A DNA stretch of 64,000 nt from contig NZ_LR134386.1 in the NCBI RefSeq assembly GCF_900637665.1, positions 3,154,501 through 3,218,500 of the forward strand, read 5' to 3'. Shown here piece after piece: positions 29,781 to 40,221 of the stretch. Within the stretch, counting starts at the first letter, position 1. Each line of letters opens with the position of its first letter. The notes below the pieces were generated by a model that saw only the letters and a program-made list of their open reading frames with translations, searched no databases and was not told where the DNA came from. The stretch comes from Chryseobacterium nakagawai (GTDB taxonomy: Bacteria > Bacteroidota > Bacteroidia > Flavobacteriales > Weeksellaceae). A program made the translations under genes and the position numbers.

Positions 29781-30518
29781 ATGTACAAAACAATAATTAT
29801 AGAAGACGAATATCACTTAAGGGAAGCTTTGTCCATTATGTTGGAAATGATTGCCCCGGATAAAATCCAGATTATAGGTTATGCTGAGAGTGCTGATGAA
29901 GCAGCAAAACTTATTGACAGACTACAGCCTGATCTTGTATTTATGGATATTATGTTAAAAAATGGAACAGGATTCGAGGTACTTCAACAGATTTCTTACC
30001 GGAAATTTCATTTGATTTTTACAACAGCTTATGAGGAATACGCTATTCGGGCATTCAAATTCAGCGCTTTGGATTATTTACTAAAGCCTATTGATGCTGA
30101 GGAACTTGAAATAGCAATTGACAGAATTTCAGGAATAAAGGAACGTTTTCTTGAAGAACAACAGGTACATGAGCTCAATCATAATATGCACAAAACTCCC
30201 CAAAGAATCATTCTCCCTACTCAAGAGGCGATGCATGTGGTAAAAATTAACCAAATTATGCATTGTGAAACGTCTGGTTCCTATACGACTTTCTACCTAA
30301 ACGATGGAAAGAAAATCATGATTTCTAAACCTCTTAAAAACTATGAAAGCATTCTCCTCCCACCCGATTTTTTCCGGGTACATCAGTCTTTCCTAATTAA
30401 TACCAATTATATTGTAAGCTATTCCAGAGAAGGGATGATTGAAATGGAAAATGGAGCCAGTATTCCGATATCAAGGGCAAAGAAAGAAGCTTTTTTTAAA
30501 CTGATGAAGGAAGAATAA
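29781..30518 (+). CDS. LytTR family response regulator
   Basis: The DNA-binding partner of the upstream kinase, 245 residues. The receiver domain (about 1-120) has the acidic pair near IIEDE, the phospho-accepting Asp56 in LVFMDIMLKNGTG, and Lys in DYLLKPI. The C-terminal LytTR domain (about 145-245) has HCETSGSYTTFYLNDG and FFRVHQSFLINTNYI, typical of LytTR. It probably regulates nearby genes; the best candidate is the small membrane gene 119 bases downstream. Confidence 0.95.
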   Translation: MYKTIIIEDEYHLREALSIMLEMIAPDKIQIIGYAESADEAAKLIDRLQPDLVFMDIMLKNGTGFEVLQQISYRKFHLIFTTAYEEYAIRAFKFSALDYLLKPIDAEELEIAIDRISGIKERFLEEQQVHELNHNMHKTPQRIILPTQEAMHVVKINQIMHCETSGSYTTFYLNDGKKIMISKPLKNYESILLPPDFFRVHQSFLINTNYIVSYSREGMIEMENGASIPISRAKKEAFFKLMKEE

Positions 30519-30590
30519 AATTACCGGAATATCATTTTTTTCCAAGATCTACTGAATACCAATTGAAAGTTGCCATTAACCAATCAGTTA

Positions 30591-30621
30591 TTGATAGATG
30601 AAATCTACTGTTCTACCTTTG
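30591..30621 (+). promoter_or_regulatory. Promoter for the DUF4870-like gene
   Basis: TTG (30591-30593), 20 bases, then TACCTTTG (30614-30621), a good match to the Bacteroidetes consensus; ATG at 30638. Confidence 0.65.
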
Positions 30622-30637
30622 ACAAAAAATATTCAAT

Positions 30638-30967
30638 ATGAACAGTAAAACAATTTCTATTCTAAGTTATGTAACAATTATCGGATGGATCATTGCTTAT
30701 GTTAAAAGCAAAGACTTGCATGCTAAAAATGACCTGGCCAACTATCATTTGGAACAAGGGCTAGGATTCTTCCTATTGACTGTCGTTATCAATGTTCTTC
30801 TTTCCATCATAATCCCCATTCTTCCTGCCTTATCTTTTTTAAATTATATAGGATTAGTTCTATTAATCTTATGGATATTTGGGATTATTAATGCTGCCAA
30901 TGAACAGAAAAAGCCTATTCCGGTGATCGGAAAAATGTTTGAGAATAAATTTGGCTTTTTAGCATAA
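30638..30967 (+). CDS. DUF4870-like small membrane protein
   Basis: A 109-residue protein with about three hydrophobic helices, for example SILSYVTIIGWIIAYV and GFFLLTVVINVLLSIIIPIL. The ANYHLEQGLGFFLL motif between the first two is typical of DUF4870/Tic20-like proteins, which are small membrane proteins of unknown function. It has its own promoter and follows a two-component system whose response regulator may control it. Confidence 0.8.
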   Translation: MNSKTISILSYVTIIGWIIAYVKSKDLHAKNDLANYHLEQGLGFFLLTVVINVLLSIIIPILPALSFLNYIGLVLLILWIFGIINAANEQKKPIPVIGKMFENKFGFLA

Positions 30968-31039
30968 TAAAACTTATCTCCTTATATTGCATCTATCCTA
31001 TTTTCTCTACAATAAGTAGATGCAATAGGGTTAAAGTTT

Positions 31040-31782
31040 ATGAAAGAATTACAACAACTCACAAAAGATCAATTATATACCCGACTTAAAAATCACTCAG
31101 AAAGTTTTTATTCTACAGTTTCATCAACATTGGATTTCACTTTTTTCGAAGATCACTCTATAGAGGAAGAAGATCTTTCAGAATTTATTGAAATGTTGGA
31201 TGAGGAAACTGCGGAAAAGATAAAAGCAGCTTCTTTAGATTCCAATAATGATGATGATACGCCTACGATTATCCTTGCAGAAAACGAAGAACCGAACACT
31301 CTTGATTTAACTACAGAAGACTGAGAAGGATATAAAATCATCTTATCCGAGCAAGACATTGACCTTTCCGAAGATCTTTTTGTGGAGGATTATGTTGTAC
31401 TTATTGTTATCGGAAATATACAGGCCAAAAATATCATTGTTAATGGTTGTCTTTATTGTTCCGGAAATATTTCCTGTAATGTTTTGTTGGAGCATCCGGC
31501 AACGATAATGAAACCTATAGTAATGGAAATATAACCAGTTCCCTTATTGCAGAAAACGGACATTATACTGTTGCAGAAGGCAGTATACATTCAACATATT
31601 TAATAAGTCTTCACAATGTAATTGAGGGAAAAACAGGCAGATTTATAGAAAATATAAGTTTAGATGGTTCTCATGAAGCCGAATTTTTACATCCTGAACT
31701 TATAGATAAAAATTGATATTTTGACGAAGAATCTTTTCTTAATTTCATCAGTAATCATGCTGTTGATACTGTATTTAAATAG
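31040..31782 (+). pseudogene. Decayed polymer-forming (beta-helix-like) protein gene
   Basis: The intact N-terminus is open for 94 codons (31040-31321) to a TGA at 31322-31324. The same frame then continues with recognisable beta-helix repeats: VVLIVIGNIQAKNIIVNG, then LYCSGNISCNV. Around 31481-31492 the reading must shift by one base to stay on the domain (GASGNDNETYSNGNITSSLI), then reach a second TGA at 31714-31716, after which 21 more codons run to TAG at 31782. The repeats match those of the gene at 25478-27037 in style. I read it as one gene broken by two stops and one frameshift. Confidence 0.72.
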
Positions 31783-31797
31783 CTATAATTTATTTTT

Positions 31798-32524
31798 AAA
31801 CGCAAACTAACGTTTTATTTTAGAGAGCTAAGGAACCGACTTCGTCGTTGAAGCTGTGTGGGTATGCGCTCGCTTAATAAGAATCAATTTCATTGATTCC
31901 ATCTTTTGCTCTCTTGAAATATTCAGCTTAATTATAAAAAACTTTGCGTCAAAAATAGTAGATATTTATTTTTAAACGCAAAGCTAAAATTATTCTAATA
32001 TCTTATTTTAGGGAGCTAAGGAGCTGACTTCGTCATTGAAGAAGCTTTATGGCTATGCGCTCGCTTAATAAGAATCAATGAAATTGATTCCATCTTTTGC
32101 TTTCTTGAAATATTCAGCTTGATTATAAAAAACTTTGCGTCAAAAATAGTAGATATTTATTTTTAAACGCAAAGCTAAAATTATTCTAATATCTTATTTT
32201 AGGGAGCTAAGGAGCTGACTTCGTCATTGAAGAAGCTTTATGGCTATGCGCTCGCTTAATAAGAATCAATTTCATTGATTCCATCTTTTGCTTTCTTGAA
32301 ATATTCAGCTTGATTATAAAAAACTTTGCATCAAAAATAGTAGATATTTATTTTTAAACGCAAAGCTAAAATTATTTTAATATCTTATTTTAGGGAGCTA
32401 AGGAGCTGACTTCGTCATTGAAGAAGCTTTATGGCTATGCGCTCGCTTAATAAGAATCAATTTCATTGATTCCATCTTTTGCTCCCTTAAAATATCCAAC
32501 TTAATAATAAAAACTTTGCGTCAA
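31798..32524. repeat. Four tandem copies of a structured ~190-bp repeat
   Basis: Units begin at about 31798, 31974, 32165 and 32356; the last two periods are exactly 191 bases and the first unit lacks 12 bases. Each unit starts with AAACGCAAAG and ends with CTTTGCGT, so its ends are inverted repeats, and contains GGAGCTAAGGAGCTGACTTCG and a GAATCAAT/ATTGATTC hairpin, separated by an AT-rich spacer. Units 2-4 are nearly identical, unit 1 more diverged. No reading frame crosses it. It may be an array of structured RNAs or a repeated mobile hairpin element. Confidence 0.85.
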
Positions 32525-32802
32525 AACAAAATTCAAAATATCTACCCATCCTTTTACCTTATTGAAATTCTAAAAAACTACACTATTTAATTCGTGCATT
32601 CGTGGCATAAATTTTTAAGTCACAAATGCAAAAATTTTTCTTTTTTTGATAATACTATAACACTATATGATGATCTACGAAATCAGTGAGATCTCCGAGA
32701 AAATAATTCAAAGCATACAGGTATTATTTCAACCCTGTTTATAATCAGAGTAAAAAATTTTTTTCTAAAAAAACTTTAGAATAACTTTGCAAAAAATTTC
32801 TG
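32525..32802. other. AT-rich region upstream of the radical SAM gene
   Basis: No gene seen. Contains an ATTCGTGCATTCGTGGCATAA-type segment (about 32599) resembling dispersed repeats elsewhere in the window, and a TAACTTTG promoter-like element at 32782-32789 just before the radical SAM gene, without a clear TTG partner. Confidence 0.5.
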
Positions 32803-35001
32803 TTGAAAGACCTACTTCTTATTACTCCGCCTTTTACCCAACTTAACACTCCTTATCCGGCAACTGCTTATATTAAAGGATTTTTAAATACCAAAAATAT
32901 TTCCAGTTATCAGATTGATTTAGGAATAGATGTTATTTTGGAATTATTTTCAAAAGGTGGATTACAAAAGGTTTTCAATAAAGAAATTGATATTCACAAT
33001 GCTTCTGAAAACGCTCAGAGAATCTATGCATTAAGAGAAGAATATTTAAAAACCATCGATCAGGTTATTCCTTTTTTACAAGGGAAAACGCCAACATTGG
33101 CGAGGCAGATTTGCAGCATGAACTTTCTCCCGGAAGCTTCCCGTTTCAACCAGTTGGATGATATGGAATTTGCCTTCGGAAACATGGGTTTGCAAGATAA
33201 AGCTAAACATTTGGCGACTTTATATCTGGAGGACATTTCAGATTATATCGTTGAAAATATTGATGCTGACTTCGGTTTCAGCAGGTATGCTGAGCGCCTT
33301 GGAAAGAGCGCCAATTCTTTTGATGAATTGTATTCAAAATTATCCGATCAGCAAACATTTATCGATGATTTTACTTTAACAATTCTTCAGAAAAAAATAA
33401 AAGAGGTTCAGCCTAAATTGGTCTGTTTTTCTATTCCCTTTCCTGGAAACTTATATTCGGCTTTCAAGTCTGCACAATTTATCAAGAGAAATTACCCGCA
33501 TATTAAAATCGCAATGGGCGGAGGTTTTCCCAACACTGAATTAAGAGAAATAAAAGATCAAAGAGTATTTGAATTCTTTGATTTTATCACTCTTGATGAT
33601 GGTGAAATTCCTCTTGAGCTTCTATGTGAAAATGTTTTTGGTCATTCTGAGCAAAGTGAAGAATCTCAATATAAAAGGACTTTTTTAATTGAAAATCAAG
33701 AAGTTGTTTATAAGAACAATTCCAAAAGGCACGACTATAAGCAGTCAGATATTGGAACTCCGGATTATACCGATTTAAAACTGGATCAGTACATTTCTGT
33801 TATTGAAATAGCCAATCCAATGCACAGTTTATGGAGTGACGGAAGATGGAATAAACTAACGATGGCCCATGGATGTTATTGGGGGAAATGTACATTCTGT
33901 GATATCTCTTTAGATTACATTAAAATTTACGAACCTATCTCTGCCAAAATTCTGGTTGACAGAATGGAAGAACTCATTACAACTACAGGAGAAACCGGTT
34001 TCCATTTTGTAGATGAAGCAGCACCTCCTGCCTTGATGAGAGAAGTAGCCCTTGAAATTTTAAGAAGAAATCTTGTCGTTACCTGGTGGACGAATATCCG
34101 TTTTGAGAAAAGTTTCACCCGTGATTTATGTTATTTATTAAAACTTTCAGGTTGTGTCGCCGTTTCCGGTGGATTGGAAGTGGCAAGTGATCGTTTGTTG
34201 AAATTAATTGATAAAGGGATTTCTGTGGAACAAGTTGCAAAAGTGACAAGAAATTTTACAGAAGCCGGAGTTATGATCCATGCCTATTTGATGTATGGCT
34301 ACCCTACACAAACCATTCAGGAAACAATTGATTCTATGGAAATGATTCGTCAGTTATTTGAAATGGGAATTTTACAAAGTGGTTTTTGGCATCAGTTTGC
34401 CATGACTGCCCATTCACCTGTTGGATTGAATCCAGAAGAATTTGGAGTTACTCCCATCAAGCAGGAAATTCTATTTGCAAATAATGATATTGACTTTACA
34501 GACAAAACAGGGATCAATCATAATAAATTTAGTTCAGGTTTAAAAAAATCTTTATTCAATTATATGCACGGAGTTAATTTTGAACTTCCTCTTCAAGAGT
34601 GGTTTGATTTTAAAATTCCAAGAACAACAATTCATCCCGATTATATTCATGATAGCTTATTGGAAGATGAAGATTTTAAATTCAAAGGAAATTCAAAAAT
34701 TGTCTTTTTAACTAAAAATGTAATCGCTGAGAATCGCATAAAAAATAAAAAGAAATATTCTGGTACATATACGCTTCTTACATTCCACCTAAAAACCAAT
34801 ATTGTTAAGGTTGAAATGGAACAGGACAAAGCAGAATGGCTGACGAGTATGTTGGAAGAATATTCAATAGACAATCAGAAAAAACCTACAGCTCAACAAC
34901 TTAAGAATCATTTTGAAGAGAATTTTGAAGATTTCGAATTGTTCTGGTTCTCAAAACCAATACAACAATTGAAGGAAAATGGAGTGATTTTGAGTTTGTA
35001 A
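32803..35001 (+). CDS. B12-binding-type radical SAM protein
   Basis: A 732-residue radical SAM enzyme. The N-terminal ~260 residues resemble a cobalamin-binding domain (LLLITPPFTQLNTPYP near the start, IAMGGGFPNTELR near 235). The central radical SAM domain has the iron-sulfur motif CYWGKCTFC, spaced C-x4-C-x2-C rather than the usual C-x3-C-x2-C. Later parts have FVDEAAPP, TWWTNIRFEKSF and GLEVASDRLLKLIDKG, typical of this class. The reaction is unknown. The start is a TTG at 32803; no upstream ATG is available in frame. Residues near 285 include GHSEQSEES, which looks like a translated dispersed repeat (33640-33669). Confidence 0.82.
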   Translation: MKDLLLITPPFTQLNTPYPATAYIKGFLNTKNISSYQIDLGIDVILELFSKGGLQKVFNKEIDIHNASENAQRIYALREEYLKTIDQVIPFLQGKTPTLARQICSMNFLPEASRFNQLDDMEFAFGNMGLQDKAKHLATLYLEDISDYIVENIDADFGFSRYAERLGKSANSFDELYSKLSDQQTFIDDFTLTILQKKIKEVQPKLVCFSIPFPGNLYSAFKSAQFIKRNYPHIKIAMGGGFPNTELREIKDQRVFEFFDFITLDDGEIPLELLCENVFGHSEQSEESQYKRTFLIENQEVVYKNNSKRHDYKQSDIGTPDYTDLKLDQYISVIEIANPMHSLWSDGRWNKLTMAHGCYWGKCTFCDISLDYIKIYEPISAKILVDRMEELITTTGETGFHFVDEAAPPALMREVALEILRRNLVVTWWTNIRFEKSFTRDLCYLLKLSGCVAVSGGLEVASDRLLKLIDKGISVEQVAKVTRNFTEAGVMIHAYLMYGYPTQTIQETIDSMEMIRQLFEMGILQSGFWHQFAMTAHSPVGLNPEEFGVTPIKQEILFANNDIDFTDKTGINHNKFSSGLKKSLFNYMHGVNFELPLQEWFDFKIPRTTIHPDYIHDSLLEDEDFKFKGNSKIVFLTKNVIAENRIKNKKKYSGTYTLLTFHLKTNIVKVEMEQDKAEWLTSMLEEYSIDNQKKPTAQQLKNHFEENFEDFELFWFSKPIQQLKENGVILSL

Positions 35002-35067
35002 AATTGCGGCAATTTTTCTCAGGGATTTTCTAAATAGCAGAATTTTCTAAATGAAAGGGTAAAAATA

Positions 35068-35134
35068 GGTTTTGGCTAGCCAATGGAATTCTCCTTTTAT
35101 AATTAAACGGATTAAAGCCCGTTTCTATTGAATA
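35068..35134. repeat. Dispersed REP-like palindromic repeat, copy 2
   Basis: TTTGGCTAGCCAATGGAATT followed by ACGGATTAAAGCCCGTTTCTATTGAAT; same blocks in the same order as 14221-14292, with decay of the hairpin arms. Confidence 0.65.
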
Positions 35135-35216
35135 GCTTTATATCTGCTAAAAATAAAATGTCCATAATTTTTGCCATTCCGGCTTATCTGATTATTATAT
35201 CATATTTTATAAAAAA

Positions 35217-35261
35217 ATTCGTGTATTCTTAGCATCTATTTTCTGCCATGAATACACGAAT
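35217..35261. repeat. Inverted repeat ATTCGTGTATTC/GAATACACGAAT
   Basis: A perfect 12-bp inverted repeat with a 21-base loop in the 332-base gap between the radical SAM gene and the next gene. Related in word content to segments at 32599 and 61910. Not followed by a T-run. Confidence 0.6.
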
Positions 35262-35333
35262 AATATATATTAATAGATAAAACAAAACCTCAAAAAGCTT
35301 TTCCAAGGTTTTATCTATACCTTTTCAGTAGAC

Positions 35334-36152
35334 TTAATTAGGGCTGTCTTTCGTAACTGGTCCTACAGATACTTTTTCCTGAATTTTAATAAAATTCGGA
35401 TCCATAATGGCCATACGTTCTGCAAGCGCTTTATAGGTTGGATATTTTAAGATAGATGCTCTGCCGGACATTTCTTTGAAAAGGGTAAAAGACTTTCCGC
35501 CAGCCGTTTTCAACTGTTTTGTTGTTGTAATATATTTACCGATGAGTTTACTCTTGGCATCATAGATCTCAATATCAATAAAGCTTTTATCTATAATTTT
35601 ATCATCTGAGCCAAAACTTACCGGTAAGTTGGTAAAATATCCCACAGGAACACCATTACTGAGAATTTCACCTACCTTGTTTACTTCAAGATTCAGTTTA
35701 TCGATCTTTTTTCTGATAGTATAGGCATCCTTAGTTTTACTGTCCAGTTTCCTTTTCGGAACATTTGAAAACAACTCATCCAGGGTCTTTATATTGATCC
35801 CTTTATTATCTATAATTTTAAAGTCTTTTACGGAAGTATAAATGGCAGACTTTTCTTCTCCAGAAAATGCGGAAGGTGAAGAATAATCGACTTCGATGGT
35901 TTTATCCCTGTTATATACCCTATTGATTTGTATATAGCTATCTCTAACAGAGTCTACAATACTTTTATCAATAAATTTTATAGTATACAGAGGTGTTTCC
36001 TTTAAGTCCATGAAAGTGTATTCATTAGACTTATTTGAAATTTTAGCTACCGGAACTCCGTCTAAATTAATAATTCCTCTTTTGGTCTTAATATTCTGGG
36101 CATTGAGGAAAGTACCCAGAATTGTAAAGAATATGATTATATTTTTCTTCAT
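35334..36152 (-). CDS. Hypothetical secreted protein
   Basis: A 272-residue protein with a signal peptide (ending near FLNAQ). The rest is soluble, beta-rich and charged, with phrases such as GIINLDGVPVAKISNKSNEYTF and the later paralogous phrase VGEILSNGVPVGYFTNL, suggesting an internal duplication of a small domain. No family recognised. It may be transcribed from its own promoter: a TAACTTTG element falls in the loop of the terminator upstream (36195-36202). Confidence 0.7.
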   Translation of the reverse strand: MKKNIIIFFTILGTFLNAQNIKTKRGIINLDGVPVAKISNKSNEYTFMDLKETPLYTIKFIDKSIVDSVRDSYIQINRVYNRDKTIEVDYSSPSAFSGEEKSAIYTSVKDFKIIDNKGINIKTLDELFSNVPKRKLDSKTKDAYTIRKKIDKLNLEVNKVGEILSNGVPVGYFTNLPVSFGSDDKIIDKSFIDIEIYDAKSKLIGKYITTTKQLKTAGGKSFTLFKEMSGRASILKYPTYKALAERMAIMDPNFIKIQEKVSVGPVTKDSPN

Positions 36153-36181
36153 AGAATCAGATTTTTACATGAATTGAAATA

Positions 36182-36211
36182 AAAAAAGTGTAACCAAAGT
36201 TACACTTTTTT
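36182..36211 (-). terminator. Terminator after atpC
   Basis: Stem AAAAGTGTAAC/GTTACACTTTT around a CAAA loop with T-run on the minus strand, about 27 bases after the atpC stop. Confidence 0.88.
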
Positions 36212-36237
36212 GAAAATATATTTAGCTTTTCATTTAA

Positions 36238-36519
36238 TTATTCGCAAAGGATAATTCCTTTGTTATGATTAAATTCCACAACACCGCTCTTGATAGAATA
36301 TGAAAAGATAGAATCTTTATCATTTTCTTTGGTTAGATTTTTAGCGAAAGCTTCATCTACAGAATTAGTAAAAAGCTTTACTTTTCCACCAACTAAAGAA
36401 GAAACGATTCCTGCGTGGTTTTTCATGATGTGAAATTCACCATTTTTCCCAGGCAATAATACAGAGTTTACTTCTCCTTCAAAAACTACGTATTCTGGTG
36501 TTAAAATTTTAATATTCAT
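36238..36519 (-). CDS. atpC: ATP synthase F1 subunit epsilon
   Basis: The F1 epsilon subunit, 93 residues, shorter than the ~135-residue Escherichia coli protein and made of the N-terminal beta-sandwich only, as in Bacteroidetes. Motifs include LTPEYVVFEGEVNSVLLPG and GEFHIMKNHAGIVSSL. It lies 87 bases after atpD on the same strand. Confidence 0.93.
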   Translation of the reverse strand: MNIKILTPEYVVFEGEVNSVLLPGKNGEFHIMKNHAGIVSSLVGGKVKLFTNSVDEAFAKNLTKENDKDSIFSYSIKSGVVEFNHNKGIILCE

Positions 36520-36536
36520 TTTAATTTAGATTTGAA

Positions 36537-36557
36537 GATTTCAGATTTCAGATTTCA
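36537..36557. repeat. Heptanucleotide microsatellite (GATTTCA)x3
   Basis: Three exact 7-base units in the atpD-atpC gap, one of several heptamer runs in intergenic DNA of this window. Confidence 0.75.
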
Positions 36558-36606
36558 GACACTTTAAAGTCTCATGTCTAGTATCTGATATCTTTATGTC
36601 TAATTA

Positions 36607-38234
<1,628 letters not shown>

Positions 38235-38292
38235 AACCTGTAAATATTCTTTATTATTAATTAATTGCTTATTTCAGTTAATCAAAAAATAT

Positions 38293-39087
38293 TTATTTTT
38301 TAATAATCTTAATCACTTTTTGTGAACCATCTTTCATTTCTAGCTTCAACATGTATATTCCGGAGCCAATCTCCTTTACATATAAGTCTGATGATGGTTT
38401 ATCAAATGTTTTGATCAATTTTCCAGAAATATCTGTAATTGAAATAGATCGTACATTTTCAATCTTATTAATACTGATTACCTCTGTAAATGGATTAGGA
38501 TATATTTTTACTCCATTATTTCTATTTGTTACTTCTGATGTACTCAGCTGCGAAGTCGTTACACTAATATCATCCACTTGTAAATAAAATTGATCAGCAT
38601 CCGAATAACAATTAAACCCCATGTAATATACTCCAGTAGTTTGAGGTATAAATGTTACGGTCTCCGTATGAATATCTTCATCCGCAATATCCGGATAGTC
38701 TGCCAGTTGGTTAGTCATTGAAGAGCTATTAGCATTCATTCCGTAAGCTACTTTTAGCTTTTCATCAAATCCACTTCCTGAATAAGTGTAAGTCAACTTA
38801 TATTCTACTCCACTCATAAGATTCAGACCTGGAGTAAAAAACCAGGCATTAGCATCATTTGAGGAGTGATATTTATAGGTTAATGCCTTACTGTCAATAC
38901 CAGTAAAAGCACTCTGTCTAGTGGTCCAGTCATTACCAGATCCAGCATTTTCAATAGTAGAACACGCAGGCAATGCCGGCGTTGTTACACTTTCAAAATC
39001 TTCAGTATAGGGTAAATTCAAAGGATTGCACTGTGCACTTATCTGAATTCCTAAAACAACTGCACCAATAAGTAATATTTTATTCAT
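38293..39087 (-). CDS. T9SS type A sorting domain-containing secreted protein
   Basis: A 264-residue secreted or surface protein. After a signal peptide comes a galactose-binding-like (choice-of-anchor type) domain at about residues 20-180, with NLPYTEDFESV near the start and FYLQVDDISVTT at its end. The C-terminal ~75 residues are a type IX secretion sorting domain, with the typical VKIYPNPFTEVISI and GSGIYMLKL motifs and a basic tail. It implies a T9SS, and so the Bacteroidetes phylum. The domain's ligand is unknown. Confidence 0.93.
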   Translation of the reverse strand: MNKILLIGAVVLGIQISAQCNPLNLPYTEDFESVTTPALPACSTIENAGSGNDWTTRQSAFTGIDSKALTYKYHSSNDANAWFFTPGLNLMSGVEYKLTYTYSGSGFDEKLKVAYGMNANSSSMTNQLADYPDIADEDIHTETVTFIPQTTGVYYMGFNCYSDADQFYLQVDDISVTTSQLSTSEVTNRNNGVKIYPNPFTEVISINKIENVRSISITDISGKLIKTFDKPSSDLYVKEIGSGIYMLKLEMKDGSQKVIKIIKK

Positions 39088-39257
39088 ATCATTTTCTTTC
39101 TAAAATACAAAAATTATTAAAACAAACCAATTTTCAATAAAAATATCTCAATGAAAAACAACGAATTATTTAAATATAAATAATAGTTCAAATAATTTAA
39201 TTATATCCGTATGAATAATTTTAAAGGTTTTATATTTGCAAATCAAATTTTTCCGTT

Positions 39258-40178
39258 TTGAAAGTTTTCAAGAATTTTAAAGATTATTCCTCTCAAAAGC
39301 CTTTAGCACTGTCTTTAGGGATGTTTGACGGGGTGCATCTTGGACATAAAAGTATTATAGATGAGCTCATTAAGGTAGGAACAGAAAACAATCTGGAAAC
39401 TGCCATCCTTACTTTCTGGCCACATCCGAGGTTTGTTTTTAATCCCAATGAAGATTTAAAACTTCTGAATACCATAGAGGAAAAGCAGCAACGTATTGAA
39501 AAATATAGTATTGATAATTTGTTTCTGAAGGAATTTGATGAAGAATTCAGAAATCTTACCGGAGAAGAATTTGTACGTCAGATCCTGATTGATAAACTGA
39601 ATGTAAAATATCTTATTATAGGATACGATCATTCTTTCGGGAAAAATAAAAGCGGAAATTTCGAACTTCTTCAAAAGCTGTCTAAAGAACTTGATTTTGA
39701 GGTTGAACAGATGGAAGCCATTAATATTCACGAGAATAATATCAGCTCTACCAAAGTTCGCAATGCTCTTTTAACTGGAAATATTAAAGAAGCCAATGAA
39801 ATGTTGGGATACTTCTATCCTGTTTCCGGAACTGTAGTGCATGGAAAGAAGATTGGGAGAACCATTGGTTATCCAACTGCCAATATTGACACGGAATCCA
39901 TTAAACTTTTACCTAAAAAAGGAGCCTATATTGTTGAAGTGGAAGTAAAAGGTCAACAATATAAGGGAATGCTGAGCATTGGAACAAATCCTACTGTCAA
40001 CGGAGAAAAACTAACTGTTGAAGTATATATTCTTGATTTTGATAAGGATATTTATAATGAAAAGATCACCGTGAGATTCAGAGACTTTCTTCATGATGAA
40101 ATCAAGTTTGAAGGATTAGAAAAGCTTATTGAACGACTTGATGAAGATAAACAACTAACAGAAGCATTTAATTTTTAA
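39258..40178 (+). CDS. ribF: Bifunctional riboflavin kinase/FAD synthetase
   Basis: Makes FMN and FAD from riboflavin, 306 residues. The N-terminal nucleotidyltransferase domain has SLGMFDGVHLGHKSIIDE (about residues 20-37) and later ISSTKVRNALLTGN. The C-terminal riboflavin kinase domain has GRTIGYPTANI near residue 205 and GMLSIGTNPT. The start is a TTG at 39258. A TATATTTG promoter element lies at 39231-39238, about 20 bases upstream, without a clear TTG box. Confidence 0.96.
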   Translation: MKVFKNFKDYSSQKPLALSLGMFDGVHLGHKSIIDELIKVGTENNLETAILTFWPHPRFVFNPNEDLKLLNTIEEKQQRIEKYSIDNLFLKEFDEEFRNLTGEEFVRQILIDKLNVKYLIIGYDHSFGKNKSGNFELLQKLSKELDFEVEQMEAINIHENNISSTKVRNALLTGNIKEANEMLGYFYPVSGTVVHGKKIGRTIGYPTANIDTESIKLLPKKGAYIVEVEVKGQQYKGMLSIGTNPTVNGEKLTVEVYILDFDKDIYNEKITVRFRDFLHDEIKFEGLEKLIERLDEDKQLTEAFNF

Positions 40179-40186
40179 GATATAAA

Positions 40187-40221
40187 AAAGGCTATTCATT
40201 CCTGAATAGCCTTTAATTTTT
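40187..40221. terminator. Bidirectional terminator after ribF
   Basis: A 12-bp stem AAAGGCTATTCA/TGAATAGCCTTT followed by AATTTTTTTATT, between convergent genes. Confidence 0.9.

Noticed and set aside
31798..32524. CRISPR array
   Set aside because: Units are ~190 bases and nearly identical throughout; no unique spacers and no cas genes.
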